Below the pieces are notes generated by a model. The model had not been told where the DNA came from. It did not search any database and was given only the letters and a program-made list of their open reading frames with translations. Below, piece by piece: positions 46,874-55,730 of a stretch of DNA of 64,000 nucleotides. Position 1 is the first letter of the stretch; each line of letters opens with the position of its first letter. Position numbers and translations under genes: made by a program. This DNA is from Candidatus Competibacter sp. (lineage in GTDB: Bacteria; Pseudomonadota; Gammaproteobacteria; Competibacterales; Competibacteraceae): contig JARSSH010000029.1 in the NCBI GenBank assembly GCA_029624815.1, positions 39,510 through 103,509 of the forward strand, read 5' to 3'.

Positions 46874-47700
46874 GCGGTGACGGCGCCTGGTCCCGGACGG
46901 GGCGCCGGTTGCGCCGAGCGCCGCTGGTGGCGCTGCATGTGCTGGCCGGGATCGTGGTGGCGGCGTTGTTGCGGCCGGGGCGAAACGGCATGGTGTCCGA
47001 TCGCCCCCTGGTATTGTGGAGTCGGGTGCTGTGCTGGATCATGGGAGTGCGGGCGATCGTAACCGGAGTCCCGGCCGGTGGTGCGGTGCTGTTCGTCGCC
47101 AATCATGTTTCCTGGTTGGACATCTTCTGCATCGCCGGTGTGTGTCCGACTCATTTTCTGGCCAAGCGCGAGGTGGCGGACTGGCCGTTGTTCGGCTGGC
47201 TGAGCCGCCGGGCCGGCACCGTCTTTATCCGTCGCGGCGGCGACAACGGCGCGGGCGAGGCCGCCGAACAGTTGACTTGGCGATTGCGGAACGGCGGGCG
47301 GGTGCTGGTTTTTCCCGAGGGCACCTCGACCGTGGGCGAAACCGTGCGGCGCTTTTTCCCGCGCCTGTTTCAGGCCGCCATTCTGGCGCGCTGCCCGGTG
47401 CAGGCGATCGCACTGCGTTATCGCCATCGCGACGGCGTGCATCCGGCCGTTCCCTTTGTCGGCGATGCGTCCCTGCTGCCGCATCTGTGGCGGTTGCTGG
47501 GCGAACGCCGCATCGAGGTCGAATTGCGGTTCCGCGAGCCGCTGTCGACGCTGGGGCGGACCCGAAATGAATTGGCCGACCACACCCGTGCACAGATCGA
47601 TGGCGTATTGTCCGGCGCCGGAACCGTGCGACCGCCGGCTAGCGCGCTGGTGGGTCAAGCCCAACCCGGTGGTAGAGGTCGAAACGGGTATTGGGCGTGA
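46870..47700 (+). CDS. olsA: lyso-ornithine lipid O-acyltransferase OlsA (PlsC family)
   Basis: 276 residues from GTG 46870 (overlap GTGA with olsB). One or two membrane segments lie near the N-terminus, followed by a PlsC/LPLAT domain with the HX4D motif ANHVSWLDIF, FLAKREVADWPLFGWLSRRA, GTVFIRRGG and VFPEGTSTVG. It acylates lyso-ornithine lipid at the hydroxyl of its 3-hydroxyacyl chain. The 3' end overlaps the convergent rsmJ by 62 nt. Confidence 0.88.
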   Translation: MSGDGAWSRTGRRLRRAPLVALHVLAGIVVAALLRPGRNGMVSDRPLVLWSRVLCWIMGVRAIVTGVPAGGAVLFVANHVSWLDIFCIAGVCPTHFLAKREVADWPLFGWLSRRAGTVFIRRGGDNGAGEAAEQLTWRLRNGGRVLVFPEGTSTVGETVRRFFPRLFQAAILARCPVQAIALRYRHRDGVHPAVPFVGDASLLPHLWRLLGERRIEVELRFREPLSTLGRTRNELADHTRAQIDGVLSGAGTVRPPASALVGQAQPGGRGRNGYWA

Positions 47701-48451
47701 CAATCCGTGCCGTGGGTGGAGGGCCGCTCAGGGCCGGCGCCAGCCGTGGCCGTTTCACCACCACTCGATTGCCGGCGCAGGCCAGCGCCACGGCCAGCAG
47801 GGTCGGCGCATCCTCATCGTCGCCGGCCAGTTGCCGCAGCAGGCGCATTTCCTTCCCAGCCCACGCCGATTTTTGGCGGTGCGGATACATCGGATCCAGA
47901 TAAACCACATCCGGCCGTCGCCTCGCCGTCAGCCGGGGAAGAAGTTCCCTCCCGTCGCCGCTGTAAAGGTGCAGCCGTTCGGTCACGATCTGAGCAATTT
48001 CCATATCATGGGCGGCGCGGCGCAAGCCGTCCCGCAGCAGAACGGCGATGATCGGCGAACGCTCGATCAGCCAGACGGTGCAGCCCAGGCAAGCCAGTAC
48101 GAAAGCGTCACGGCCCAGTCCGGCGGTAACGTCCGCCACGGTCGGCGCGACGCCGCCCTTGAGTCCGACCGCCCGCGCCAGCGGTTGACCGCGACCGCCA
48201 CCGAACCGCCGCCGGTGGGCCATCGCTCCCGCGGTGAAATCGACATAGACCGGTCCTGGTCCTGGAGCGTCGGAATCCAGCGTCCGCAGTTCCAGCCGCG
48301 CCGGGGTGACCGCCAACAGGTGCGTGAAAGCACCGGTGAACGGGATGGTGGCCAGGGGTAAACGCAGCTCGGCCGCCAGATCGGTTGCCACGGCCAGATG
48401 GGTGGGATGTTCCGCGGCAACCGCAAGTTTGGGACTGACGATGGAATTCAC
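47639..48451 (-). CDS. rsmJ: 16S rRNA (guanine-1516-N2) methyltransferase RsmJ
   Basis: 270 residues. SAM-dependent methyltransferase for m2G1516 (YhiQ family): VADVTAGLGRDAFVLACLGC at the SAM site, LIERSPIIAVLLRDGL and the catalytic DVVYLDPMYPHRQKSA. Full length. Its 3' end overlaps the olsA 3' end on the other strand. Confidence 0.93.
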   Translation of the reverse strand: MNSIVSPKLAVAAEHPTHLAVATDLAAELRLPLATIPFTGAFTHLLAVTPARLELRTLDSDAPGPGPVYVDFTAGAMAHRRRFGGGRGQPLARAVGLKGGVAPTVADVTAGLGRDAFVLACLGCTVWLIERSPIIAVLLRDGLRRAAHDMEIAQIVTERLHLYSGDGRELLPRLTARRRPDVVYLDPMYPHRQKSAWAGKEMRLLRQLAGDDEDAPTLLAVALACAGNRVVVKRPRLAPALSGPPPTARIVTPNTRFDLYHRVGLDPPAR

Positions 48452-48520
48452 GATCGTCGGAACGGGAAAGGCAACCGCCGCGCCGGGCGCGGTGGTTGCC
48501 GATCAAGACCGCTCCGGGAT

Positions 48521-48874
48521 TCAGGCTGCTTTGGGCAACACATCTTCCAGAGCAGTCTTGGTCAAACCGTCCATTTCGGTCTTGAAGCGCGTGGCCAGAT
48601 CGGACATCGCCTTGGCGTCGTGCAGCATCTTCTGCTGGACCGTCTGCGCGATGTCGGTTTGGCGCTTGTAGAAACTCTGTAAGCTTTTAACGTCGTTGAT
48701 CTCGGCGGCGGCCCTCATCTGGTTGATGCCGATGTCTAGGTAAGCTTTAAGCGAGTTCATCTGGAACAGCATCATCTTTTCGATGTTCTCAACCATCAGT
48801 TTGTTTACTTTGACCAGGGGTTCCGGCAGGGATTGCGGAGTTTCCAGTGCCTTGCTGAACAGATCGATGACCAT
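48521..48874 (-). CDS. phasin family protein, copy 2
   Basis: 117 residues from ATG 48874 with GAGGA upstream. Phasin pattern: FQMNSLKAYLDIGINQMRAA, DVKSLQSFYKRQTDIAQTVQ, DAKAMSDLATRFKTEMDGL. It is similar in layout, not in detail, to the phasin at 10.7-11.1 kb. Two phasins expressed together imply abundant PHA granules. The promoter has the same twin operator as copy 1, so both are probably under one regulator. Confidence 0.85.
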   Translation of the reverse strand: MVIDLFSKALETPQSLPEPLVKVNKLMVENIEKMMLFQMNSLKAYLDIGINQMRAAAEINDVKSLQSFYKRQTDIAQTVQQKMLHDAKAMSDLATRFKTEMDGLTKTALEDVLPKAA

Positions 48875-48906
48875 GGCGTATTCCTCGTCAGACGTGAGTA
48901 AGTTTG

Positions 48907-48944
48907 TTGCAGTGCAATATAGCGGGATTCGTGTTGCGTTGCAA
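48907..48944 (-). promoter_or_regulatory. phasin 2 promoter with paired TTGC-N3-GCAA operators
   Basis: Palindromes TTGCAGTGCAA (48907-48917) and TTGCGTTGCAA (48934-48944), centres 27 bp apart. On the minus strand TTGCAA (48944-48939) and TATATT (48921-48916) form a 17-bp-spaced promoter, so the distal operator covers the -35 and the proximal one overlaps the -10. The proximal half matches the phasin 1 site over 15 bases (gttgcagtgcaatat). Confidence 0.75.
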
Positions 48945-49060
48945 CATAAGAAAACGAACTTTTTTCCGGTCAAACGCCATCGGCATACGGGAAGATGGCT
49001 TTGCGGAATTCGCCACGCGAAATCGACGATGTGAACTATGCTTAATAAGGTAAGGCTGTC

Positions 49061-50074
49061 ATGCCGTTTTCCAGTTGGAGTGCTGTGCGAGAGCGAGGCA
49101 ACACCTTGAGCGATAATACGGTTTCCAGTTTATCCGCACGGTTGTGGCGGAAAGGGTTGCTGCCTTGCCACGACATCGGCCCGCGCGAGCGAGCGCCGAA
49201 GCTGGCGTTGGTGGCCGATTCTCGGGAAGCCGAATTGAACGGCGTATTTGTGCTGTCGCGGTTGGCGGCCTTTCTGCGCGGCATCGAGGCGGGCGAGCGG
49301 CGCGGTCTGCGTTTGCGCGAACGGATCGTGATCGTTCCCGCAATCGAGGGTCCGACACGGTCCGGCGGGCGGCGCGGCCCGAGCGTGCCGCGGGTCGCGA
49401 CCGAGGCGATGGTGAAGCTGACCCAGGCCGCCTACTATCGGGTGAACATCCGCCCGGCCAGCCCCGAGATGGAGGATATGCCGCAGGTGTGCCTTTACGC
49501 ACCCAACGACGACGAGCGCGCTAGCGCCTGCCTGTTCGGGTTGCCGGCGGTCATCGAGCGGCCGGTCGAGGATAGCGCTCCTTCCGAACTGATGCGCGCC
49601 TGGCAGTCTTGCGGCGGCGAGAATTTCGTGATGCACGCCGGACAGGCCGGCGGTTTGCAGACCTCGCATTGCGAGACCTTGTTTCGGGCCTTGGTGGCGT
49701 TTCTCGACCGCACCGGGATCGTCGGTGGCCTGCGACCCTCCAATGAAGATGAAGACCTGCATTATTTTGGCCTGGAACAGATCTGCGTCGTGCTGGCCGA
49801 ACAATCCGGAATATTCGCCTCCGAACTGAGTGTCGGCCGCTGGGTCCGCGCGGGTGAGGCGCTGGGCCATATCCACGACGGCTTCAGCGGCGATATACGG
49901 GCGCGAGTGGTGACGCCGGTGGCCGGCCTGCTGGCGAGCGTGCGTCGGCAGCCGTTGCTGTGCGCCGGCGGCTTGGTGGCCCAGGTACTGACGCCGGACA
50001 ACGCGATCCAGCGGGGCTTGGCGCGACGTCGGCTGGGAGAGCGGCATGAGCGACAAGTCCGTCGAGGATTATGA
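49061..50074 (+). CDS. M14-type succinylglutamate desuccinylase/aspartoacylase-like protein, zinc site degenerate
   Basis: 337 residues from ATG 49061. The overall order resembles AstE/AspA-type carboxypeptidase-fold proteins: LALVADSREAELNGVFVLSR (position of GxHGNE), RIVIVPAIEG and the C-terminal barrel (ELSVGRWVRAGEALGHIHDG, GDIRARVVTPVAGLL). The histidine of the HxxE zinc motif is replaced (DSREAE), so it may be inactive or use another chemistry. Its last 29 nt overlap the pcm start, giving tight coupling. Confidence 0.7.
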   Translation: MPFSSWSAVRERGNTLSDNTVSSLSARLWRKGLLPCHDIGPRERAPKLALVADSREAELNGVFVLSRLAAFLRGIEAGERRGLRLRERIVIVPAIEGPTRSGGRRGPSVPRVATEAMVKLTQAAYYRVNIRPASPEMEDMPQVCLYAPNDDERASACLFGLPAVIERPVEDSAPSELMRAWQSCGGENFVMHAGQAGGLQTSHCETLFRALVAFLDRTGIVGGLRPSNEDEDLHYFGLEQICVVLAEQSGIFASELSVGRWVRAGEALGHIHDGFSGDIRARVVTPVAGLLASVRRQPLLCAGGLVAQVLTPDNAIQRGLARRRLGERHERQVRRGL

Positions 50075-50732
50075 ACGCGAGCACCGGCGTTTGCTGGAGC
50101 AAGTGATCGCGGAAACCCGGGAAACGGCCGATCTGACCGGTTGTTCCAAATTGAGCGAGCCGGTGCTGCGCGCGCTGGCGGCGGTGCCCCGACACCGATT
50201 CGTGCCGCCGGCCCAGCTCGCATGGGCCTATGCCGACACTCCGCTGCCGATTGGCAGCGGCCAGACGATTTCCCAACCCTTCATCGTCGCTTTGATGACC
50301 GAGTTGCTGGCGCTCGACTCCCGGTCCGTGGTGTTGGAAGTCGGCACCGGTTCGGGCTATCAGACGGCGATGCTGGCCAGTTTGGCGCGGCGGGTGTACT
50401 CGGTGGAACGGATCCCCGCGCTGGCCGAAGCCGCCGAACGGCGCTTGCGCGAACTCGGCGTCGACAACGTGGAAATTCGCATCGCCGACGGTTATCGGGG
50501 GTGGGAAGAGCAGGCGCCCTTTGACGGCATCATGGTCACGGCGGCGGCGGCCGAAGTGCCGCCGGCGCTGGTGCGGCAGCTCAAGCCGGGTGGCCGACTG
50601 GTGATTCCCGTGGGGCCACCGCAGCGAAGTCAGGATCTGCGTGTGATTGGCAAGGACGAATCGGGGGCGTCGCACAGCCACAGCGTGTTGCCGGTGGTTT
50701 TCGTGCCGCTGGTGCGGAACCTTGAGGGCTGA
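50046..50732 (+). CDS. pcm: protein-L-isoaspartate O-methyltransferase
   Basis: 228 residues. Repairs isoaspartyl residues using SAM. Marks: RHRFVPPAQLAWAYADTPLP, the SAM motif VVLEVGTGSGYQTAMLA, AVYSVERI-like (here RVYSVERIPALAE) and DGIMVTAAAAEVP. The catalytic Ser/Thr region GSGQTISQPFIVALM is intact. Overlaps the upstream M14-like gene by 29 nt. Confidence 0.93.
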   Translation: MSDKSVEDYEREHRRLLEQVIAETRETADLTGCSKLSEPVLRALAAVPRHRFVPPAQLAWAYADTPLPIGSGQTISQPFIVALMTELLALDSRSVVLEVGTGSGYQTAMLASLARRVYSVERIPALAEAAERRLRELGVDNVEIRIADGYRGWEEQAPFDGIMVTAAAAEVPPALVRQLKPGGRLVIPVGPPQRSQDLRVIGKDESGASHSHSVLPVVFVPLVRNLEG

Positions 50733-50765
50733 GGTCGATATCGAGGCGACGATCGCCGACTGGGC

Positions 50766-52118
50766 TCAGCCGGTCGGCAGCGAAATCCCGGTGAGCTTCT
50801 TGAACAGCGCCACGGCGTAGGAATCGGTCATCCCGGAAACGAAGTCGGTGATGGCCAGCACGCGGCGGTAGAGGTCGGGGTCGGGGTTGCGTCCGGGTCC
50901 GGCGAAGGATTCCGGGATCAGATGGATCAGCATCCGGCTTTTGGGCGAAGCGGCCGGACCCCGGGCGGCGAGGTCGTTGACGGTGGTGACGAAGGCTTCC
51001 AGCAAGCCGCCCAATACCTCGAAGCCGGCCGCTTCCACCTCGATCACCGGTTTGGAGACATACACCTGGGTCTCGCCGCATTCCTTCAACGCGCGCATCG
51101 CCTCGGCGGCGGGGATCGCGTCCAGCAGTTCGGCGGCGAAACCGCCGGCCAGAATCGCCGCCTCGTTGTCCATGAAGCACTGATGGACCTGATCGATGAT
51201 GGTGCCGATGGCCTTGGCGCGCAGGTATTCGATTTTCTCCTTGGACCGGGTGATGTGGCGCATCTTGCGCTGGGCGCGGTCCGGCTCGCCGGTCAGCGGC
51301 AACAGCAGGTCGCGCACCTCGTCGAAGCCCAGTTGTTGCAGCCGAAAGGCATCCTCCACGTCGATGATCCGGTAGCAGATGTCGTCGGCCGCCTCGACCA
51401 GGTAGGCCAGCGGATGGCGGCTCCAGGCTCCCGGCAGTACCGGCTCCAGCCCCAGTTGTCCGGCGATTTCCGCGAACAGATCCGCGTCGTCCCGATAGAA
51501 GCCGAATTTCTTGAAGGCGATGCCGGGCGGAGGGGCGGTCGGCAGCGACGAAGCGCACGGGTATTTGGTGAAAGTACCCAAGGTGGCGCAGGTCAATTGC
51601 ATGCCGCCCGGATTGTCGGGGCTTTGCAGCCGGGTGATGATGCGAAACCCCTGAGCGTTGCCTTCGAAACGCAGGAAATCCTGCTGTTGCGCGTCGTCCA
51701 ACTGTTCCAGCACCGTCCGGCCGGTGGTGGAGGCGGTGAACCACAGCCGGATGGCATCTTCGCCGGCGTGGCCGAACGGCGGATTGCCGATGTCGTGCGC
51801 CAGACAGGCGGCGGCGACCACCGCGCCGAAATCCTGCGGATAGACCCTTTGTAATTGATGACGACGAATCACGCTGTCGCCGACCATGGTGCCCAGCGAG
51901 CGGCCGACGCTGGATACTTCCAGGCTGTGGGTCAGGCGGGTGCGGACGTAGTCGCTTTGGGAGAGCGGGAAAACCTGGGTTTTGTCTTGCAGGCGGCGAA
52001 AGGCCGAGGAAAAGACCAGGCGGTCGAAGTCGCGTTGGAAGTCGGTGCGCGCTTCGCTGTCGGGGTGTTGGCGGGAGACCCCCAGGCGGGCGCGGGAGAG
52101 CAGGCGATTCCAGTCCAT
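50766..52118 (-). CDS. dgt: deoxyguanosinetriphosphate triphosphohydrolase-like protein
   Basis: 450 residues from ATG 52118 (MDWNRLLSRARLGVSRQHPD); the open frame continues upstream into the antisense of a noncoding stretch. HD-superfamily dNTPase: DFDRLVFSSAFRRLQDKTQV, RLTHSLEVSSVGRSLG and the metal motif AAACLAHDIGNPPFGHAGE. Hydrolyses dGTP or other dNTPs to nucleoside and tripolyphosphate. It can act in dNTP balance or phage resistance; a defence role here is not shown. No strong Shine-Dalgarno visible. Confidence 0.9.
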   Translation of the reverse strand: MDWNRLLSRARLGVSRQHPDSEARTDFQRDFDRLVFSSAFRRLQDKTQVFPLSQSDYVRTRLTHSLEVSSVGRSLGTMVGDSVIRRHQLQRVYPQDFGAVVAAACLAHDIGNPPFGHAGEDAIRLWFTASTTGRTVLEQLDDAQQQDFLRFEGNAQGFRIITRLQSPDNPGGMQLTCATLGTFTKYPCASSLPTAPPPGIAFKKFGFYRDDADLFAEIAGQLGLEPVLPGAWSRHPLAYLVEAADDICYRIIDVEDAFRLQQLGFDEVRDLLLPLTGEPDRAQRKMRHITRSKEKIEYLRAKAIGTIIDQVHQCFMDNEAAILAGGFAAELLDAIPAAEAMRALKECGETQVYVSKPVIEVEAAGFEVLGGLLEAFVTTVNDLAARGPAASPKSRMLIHLIPESFAGPGRNPDPDLYRRVLAITDFVSGMTDSYAVALFKKLTGISLPTG

Positions 52119-52300
52119 GCGGTGCGGTCGGTGAGTGCGGGGTGCATTCAAGCATAGCCGATCCCTGCCTTGGTCGCGCCAAATCGCGCAAGCGCCACCG
52201 GGATTGCTGGAATCGACGGTCGGCGGGCGCTGACTGGCGAGGCCGCGCCTCACGGCCAGGCTCTCGGCGTAGGCGCGCTCGGCGTCCTCCAGCCGGGCGG

Positions 52301-54220
52301 CTAATCGTTGACCGCCAGTGTTTCCAATGCTTCGTGCAAGTCCAGCCATTCCGCTTCGAGCTGTTCCAGTTCGCCGCTAATCTGACCCTGGCGCAACAGC
52401 ATTGCCTTGAGCCGATCCTTGTTGGCGTCATCGTAACTATGCGGTTCGGCAAGCGTGTTTTCAATGGCGGCTTTCTCGCCGTGTAACGTCTCCATCCGCT
52501 GTTCCAGCTTCTTGACGCGCTGCTCCAGCGGTTTGCGCTTGAGCGCCGCCTGCTGGCGACGTTCCGCCGCCTGCCGTTTCTGTTCGCGACGTTCGACAGC
52601 GTTGCCGCCATTGCCGACAGCGCGTGGCGCGGCGTCTCGGCTGGCGGTCCGCTGCTGTTCGCTCAGCCAGTTGCGGTAATCGTCCAGATCGCCGTCGAAC
52701 GGCTGCGCTCGGCCTTCCGCCACCAGCAGAAACTCGTCGGTGACGGTGCGTAGCAAATGCCGGTCGTGCGAAACCACGATCAACGCGCCCTGATAATCCT
52801 GCAAAGCCAGGGTCAGGGCATGGCGCATGTCCAAATCGAGATGGTTGGTCGGTTCGTCCAGCAGCAGCAGATTGGGCCGCTGCCAGATCAGCAACGCCAG
52901 CGCCAGCCGCGCCTTCTCCCCGCCGGAGAAGGGCGCCACCGGTTCCAGCGCCCGGTCGCCGTTAAAGCCGAAGCCGCCGATAAAATTGCGCAATGCCTGC
53001 TCGCTGGCGCGTTCGTCCAGCTTTTGCAGATGCCGCAGCGCGCTCCAATCCGGCCGCAGTTGCTCCAACTGATGTTGGGCGAAATAGCCGACGGCCAGAC
53101 CCTGACCAACGGTTATCCGCCCGGCCAGCGGCGGCAATACCCCGGCCAGCAGCTTGATCAAGGTCGATTTACCGGCGCCGTTCGGGCCGAGCAAGCCCAA
53201 CCGCGCCCCGGAGCCGATGACCAGATTGACGTTGTCCAGTATCTTGCGTTCGCCGTAACCAGCGGCGACTTTCTCGACCGCCAGCAACGGGTTGGGCAAG
53301 CGTTCCGGTTCGGCGAAACCGAAGGTGAACGGTGAATCCACATGAGCGGCGGCGATGCGCTCCATCCGCTCCAGCGCCTTGATGCGGCTTTGAGCCTGTC
53401 TGGCCTTGGTGGCCTTGGCGCGAAAGCGGGTAATGAAACTTTCCAGATGGGCGATTTCCCGCTGTTGTTTCTCATAGGCCGCCTGTTGCAAGGCCAGTCG
53501 CGCCGCGCGCTGATCCTCGAAGGCGGCGTAGTTGCCGGTGTAGAGCGTGATACGTCGCTGGTCGATGTGGACGATGCGATCGACCACGTTGTCCAGCACG
53601 TCGCGGTCGTGAGAGATCAGCAACAGCGTGCCTGGATAGGCGCGCAGCCATTGTTCCAGCCACAGCACGGCGTCGAGATCGAGGTGGTTGGTCGGTTCGT
53701 CCAGCAGCAGCAGGTCGGAACGGCACATCAGCGCCCGCGCCAGATTCAGCCGGACCCGCCAGCCGCCGGAGAATTCGGCGACCGGCCGTTCCAGTTGATC
53801 GGTGGCGAAACCTAAACCAGCCATCAGCTTGCCGGCGCGGGCGCGGGCGCTGTAGCCGCCGATGGTGTCGAAGCGGGCGTGCAATTCCGCCTGCCGCGCG
53901 CCGTCGTGAGCGGCCTCGGCGGCCTGCAAGTTATCCTCGATCTGGCGCAGTTCGGCGTCGCCGTCCAGCACGAATTCCAGTGCCGCCTTCGGCAGGGCCG
54001 GAGTTTCCTGGGCAACGTGGGCCAATGTCCAGCTCGGCGGCACATCGAGATCGCCGATGTCAGGGTGCAGTTCGTCGCGCAGCAGGGCGAACAGGGTGGA
54101 TTTGCCGCTGCCGTTGGCGCCGGTCACTCCGACTTTCCAGCCGGGATGCACGGTCAGCGACACGTTATCGAATAGCGGTTTGCCGCCGCGTTGCAGGGAG
54201 AGTTGGCGTAGGTTCAGCAT
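52301..54220 (-). CDS. yheS: ABC-F family ATPase, YheS-like
   Basis: 639 residues from ATG 54220 (MLNLRQLSLQRGGKPLFDNV). Two ABC domains with Walker A GANGSGKST and GPNGAGKST, signatures EFSGGWRVRLNLARALMC and PFSGGEKARLALALLIWQ, joined by a linker, and a coiled-coil C-terminal tail. ABC-F proteins have no membrane part and act on the ribosome. The length equals E. coli YheS (about 637). Confidence 0.93.
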   Translation of the reverse strand: MLNLRQLSLQRGGKPLFDNVSLTVHPGWKVGVTGANGSGKSTLFALLRDELHPDIGDLDVPPSWTLAHVAQETPALPKAALEFVLDGDAELRQIEDNLQAAEAAHDGARQAELHARFDTIGGYSARARAGKLMAGLGFATDQLERPVAEFSGGWRVRLNLARALMCRSDLLLLDEPTNHLDLDAVLWLEQWLRAYPGTLLLISHDRDVLDNVVDRIVHIDQRRITLYTGNYAAFEDQRAARLALQQAAYEKQQREIAHLESFITRFRAKATKARQAQSRIKALERMERIAAAHVDSPFTFGFAEPERLPNPLLAVEKVAAGYGERKILDNVNLVIGSGARLGLLGPNGAGKSTLIKLLAGVLPPLAGRITVGQGLAVGYFAQHQLEQLRPDWSALRHLQKLDERASEQALRNFIGGFGFNGDRALEPVAPFSGGEKARLALALLIWQRPNLLLLDEPTNHLDLDMRHALTLALQDYQGALIVVSHDRHLLRTVTDEFLLVAEGRAQPFDGDLDDYRNWLSEQQRTASRDAAPRAVGNGGNAVERREQKRQAAERRQQAALKRKPLEQRVKKLEQRMETLHGEKAAIENTLAEPHSYDDANKDRLKAMLLRQGQISGELEQLEAEWLDLHEALETLAVND

Positions 54221-54332
54221 AGTCGCCCAGTTTACCAGCTTGCCAGCCACAACGAGGGCGCGTGGCGCGGGTCTCGCCGACTACAATCAAGTGCATCTCC
54301 GCCGTGAACCCGCATCCACTGGAACCGCAGTC

Positions 54333-55079
54333 ATGACCGACGACGAGCTGTTGCGCTACAGCCGGCAGATCCTGCTGCCGGACTTCGATATCGACGGGCA
54401 GGAGCGGCTGCGCCGATCCCGCGCGCTGATCGTCGGCCTGGGCGGACTGGGTTCGCCGGTGGCGATGTACCTGGCCGCCGCTGGGGTGGGACGGTTGACG
54501 CTGGTCGATTTCGACCGCGTGGATCTCTCCAACCTGCAACGGCAAATCGTCCACCGCACCGCCGACATCGGCCGACCCAAGGTCGAATCGGCCCGCGATA
54601 CCCTGCTGGCGCTCAATCCCTTGATCGAAGTGGTCACGCTCGCGAAAACCCTGGACGACGCGGAGCTGCGGGAGCAGGTCCGCCAAGCCGATGTGGTGGT
54701 GGACGCCTGCGACAATCTGCTGACCCGGTTGGCGATCAACGCCGCCTGTGTACGAATGGGCGTGCCGCTGGTCACCGGCGCGGCGATCCGGCTGGAAGGA
54801 CAGGTGCTGGTCTGGCGGCCGGGCGGGGAGGGCGCTTGCTATCGCTGCCTGTACCGCGATGCCGACGTGCCGCCCGAAACCTGCGCCCAGACCGGGGTGC
54901 TGGCGCCGGTGGTCGGAATCATCGGCAGCCTTCAGGCGCTGGAGGCGATCAAGGTGCTGAGCGGTCTCGGGGAGACGCTCGCCGGTCGGCTGTTGCTGTT
55001 GGATGCAAAACGCATGGAATGGCGAACCGTGAAAGTCCAGCGCTGGCCAGGTTGTCCGGTGTGCGGCGGTGCGCCGTGA
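54333..55079 (+). CDS. moeB: MoeB/ThiF-type adenylyltransferase
   Basis: 248 residues from ATG 54333. E1-like enzyme that adenylates the C-terminus of MoaD or ThiS: MTDDELLRYSRQILLPDFDI, nucleotide loop LIVGLGGLGSPVAMYLAAAG, DLSNLQRQIVHRTADIGRPK, and two CxxC zinc pairs (CYRCL and CPVCGG). Whether it serves molybdopterin or thiamine cannot be told from sequence alone. Stop overlaps the GTG of the following cupin gene (GTGA). Confidence 0.9.
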   Translation: MTDDELLRYSRQILLPDFDIDGQERLRRSRALIVGLGGLGSPVAMYLAAAGVGRLTLVDFDRVDLSNLQRQIVHRTADIGRPKVESARDTLLALNPLIEVVTLAKTLDDAELREQVRQADVVVDACDNLLTRLAINAACVRMGVPLVTGAAIRLEGQVLVWRPGGEGACYRCLYRDADVPPETCAQTGVLAPVVGIIGSLQALEAIKVLSGLGETLAGRLLLLDAKRMEWRTVKVQRWPGCPVCGGAP

Positions 55080-55709
55080 CCGCCGACGACTGGATCGCCC
55101 ACCTGCAACTCGCGCCGCATCCCGAAAGCGGCTATTTCCGCCGCAATTACACCGCCGCGCTCGTGCTGGATTTGCCGGATCGAAGCGGGCCGCGCCCGGT
55201 GGCGACCGCGATTTATACCAATTCCCGGTAAGTTTTATATTTCCCGCGTAGGGCGGGTTAGCGCAGCGTAACCCGCCGAAGTCACAATCAAATCGGCGGG
55301 TTACGGGCCGACGCCCTAACCCGCCCTACCCCTCTGAATCATAAAATCTATTGAGAAACGGTATTACTACTTGCTGAAGGGTGGCCAGCATTCCCGCCTG
55401 CACCGCTTGAAATCGGATGAGCTTTGGCATTTTTACAGCGGTTCGGCGTTGACCGTCCATGTGCTCGACCTCCAGGGCGAATACGGCGCGTTCCGGTTGG
55501 GTTCCGATCCGGCGGCCGGTCAGCGTTGGCAAGGCGTGGTGCGCGCCGGTTGCTGGTTTGGAGCGACCGTGGACGGTCCCGCCGGCTTCAGTCTGCTGGG
55601 CTGCACCGTGGCGCCCGGTTTCGATTTCGCCGATTTCGAGCTGGCCGACCGCGCTACACTCCTGTGTCAGTATCCCCAGCATGCCGCATTGATCGAACGA
55701 TTGACCTGA
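55076..55709 (+). pseudogene. DUF985 (cupin_5) protein disrupted by a MITE
   Basis: GTG 55076 overlaps the moeB stop. The 5' part reads TADDWIAHLQLAPHPESGYF up to PVATAIY, then the inserted element brings a TAA stop at 55229-55231. After the element the frame resumes at YYLLKGGQHSRLHRLKSDEL and continues to VAPGFDFADFELADR and QYPQHAALIERLT, stop at 55709. Removing the 148-bp element plus one 3-bp target duplicate restores an uninterrupted 160-residue protein through TAIYYLLKGG, the family's conserved junction. A member of the double-stranded beta-helix sugar-epimerase-like family, inactive in this strain. Confidence 0.92.
55216..55363. mobile_element. 148-bp MITE with imperfect terminal inverted repeats, TTA target duplication
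   Basis: Ends are TACC...GGTA, bordered by direct TTA repeats at 55213-55215 and 55364-55366. The two arms (about 45 bp each) align imperfectly as inverted repeats and contain the perfect inverted pair gtagggcgggttag / ctaacccgccctac; a second internal pair (taacccgccga / tcggcgggtta) lies inside it, so the element can fold into a long hairpin. No coding capacity. The 3-bp TNA target duplication is what IS5-family elements of the IS1031 group leave, so such a transposase is a likely source. Confidence 0.85.
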
Positions 55710-55730
55710 ACCCCAAGGGAGGACACTCGC

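Noticed and set aside
50766..52118. dgt together with a nearby gene as a phage-defence pair.
   Set aside because: The dNTPase is of the common housekeeping-like class with ordinary neighbours (pcm, yheS); no defence partner is present.
55216..55363. The GTAGGGCGGGTTAG inverted repeats as a terminator or part of a CRISPR.
   Set aside because: They sit within a coding sequence with a target-site duplication and arms that match end to end, which fits a MITE; there are no repeated units with spacers.
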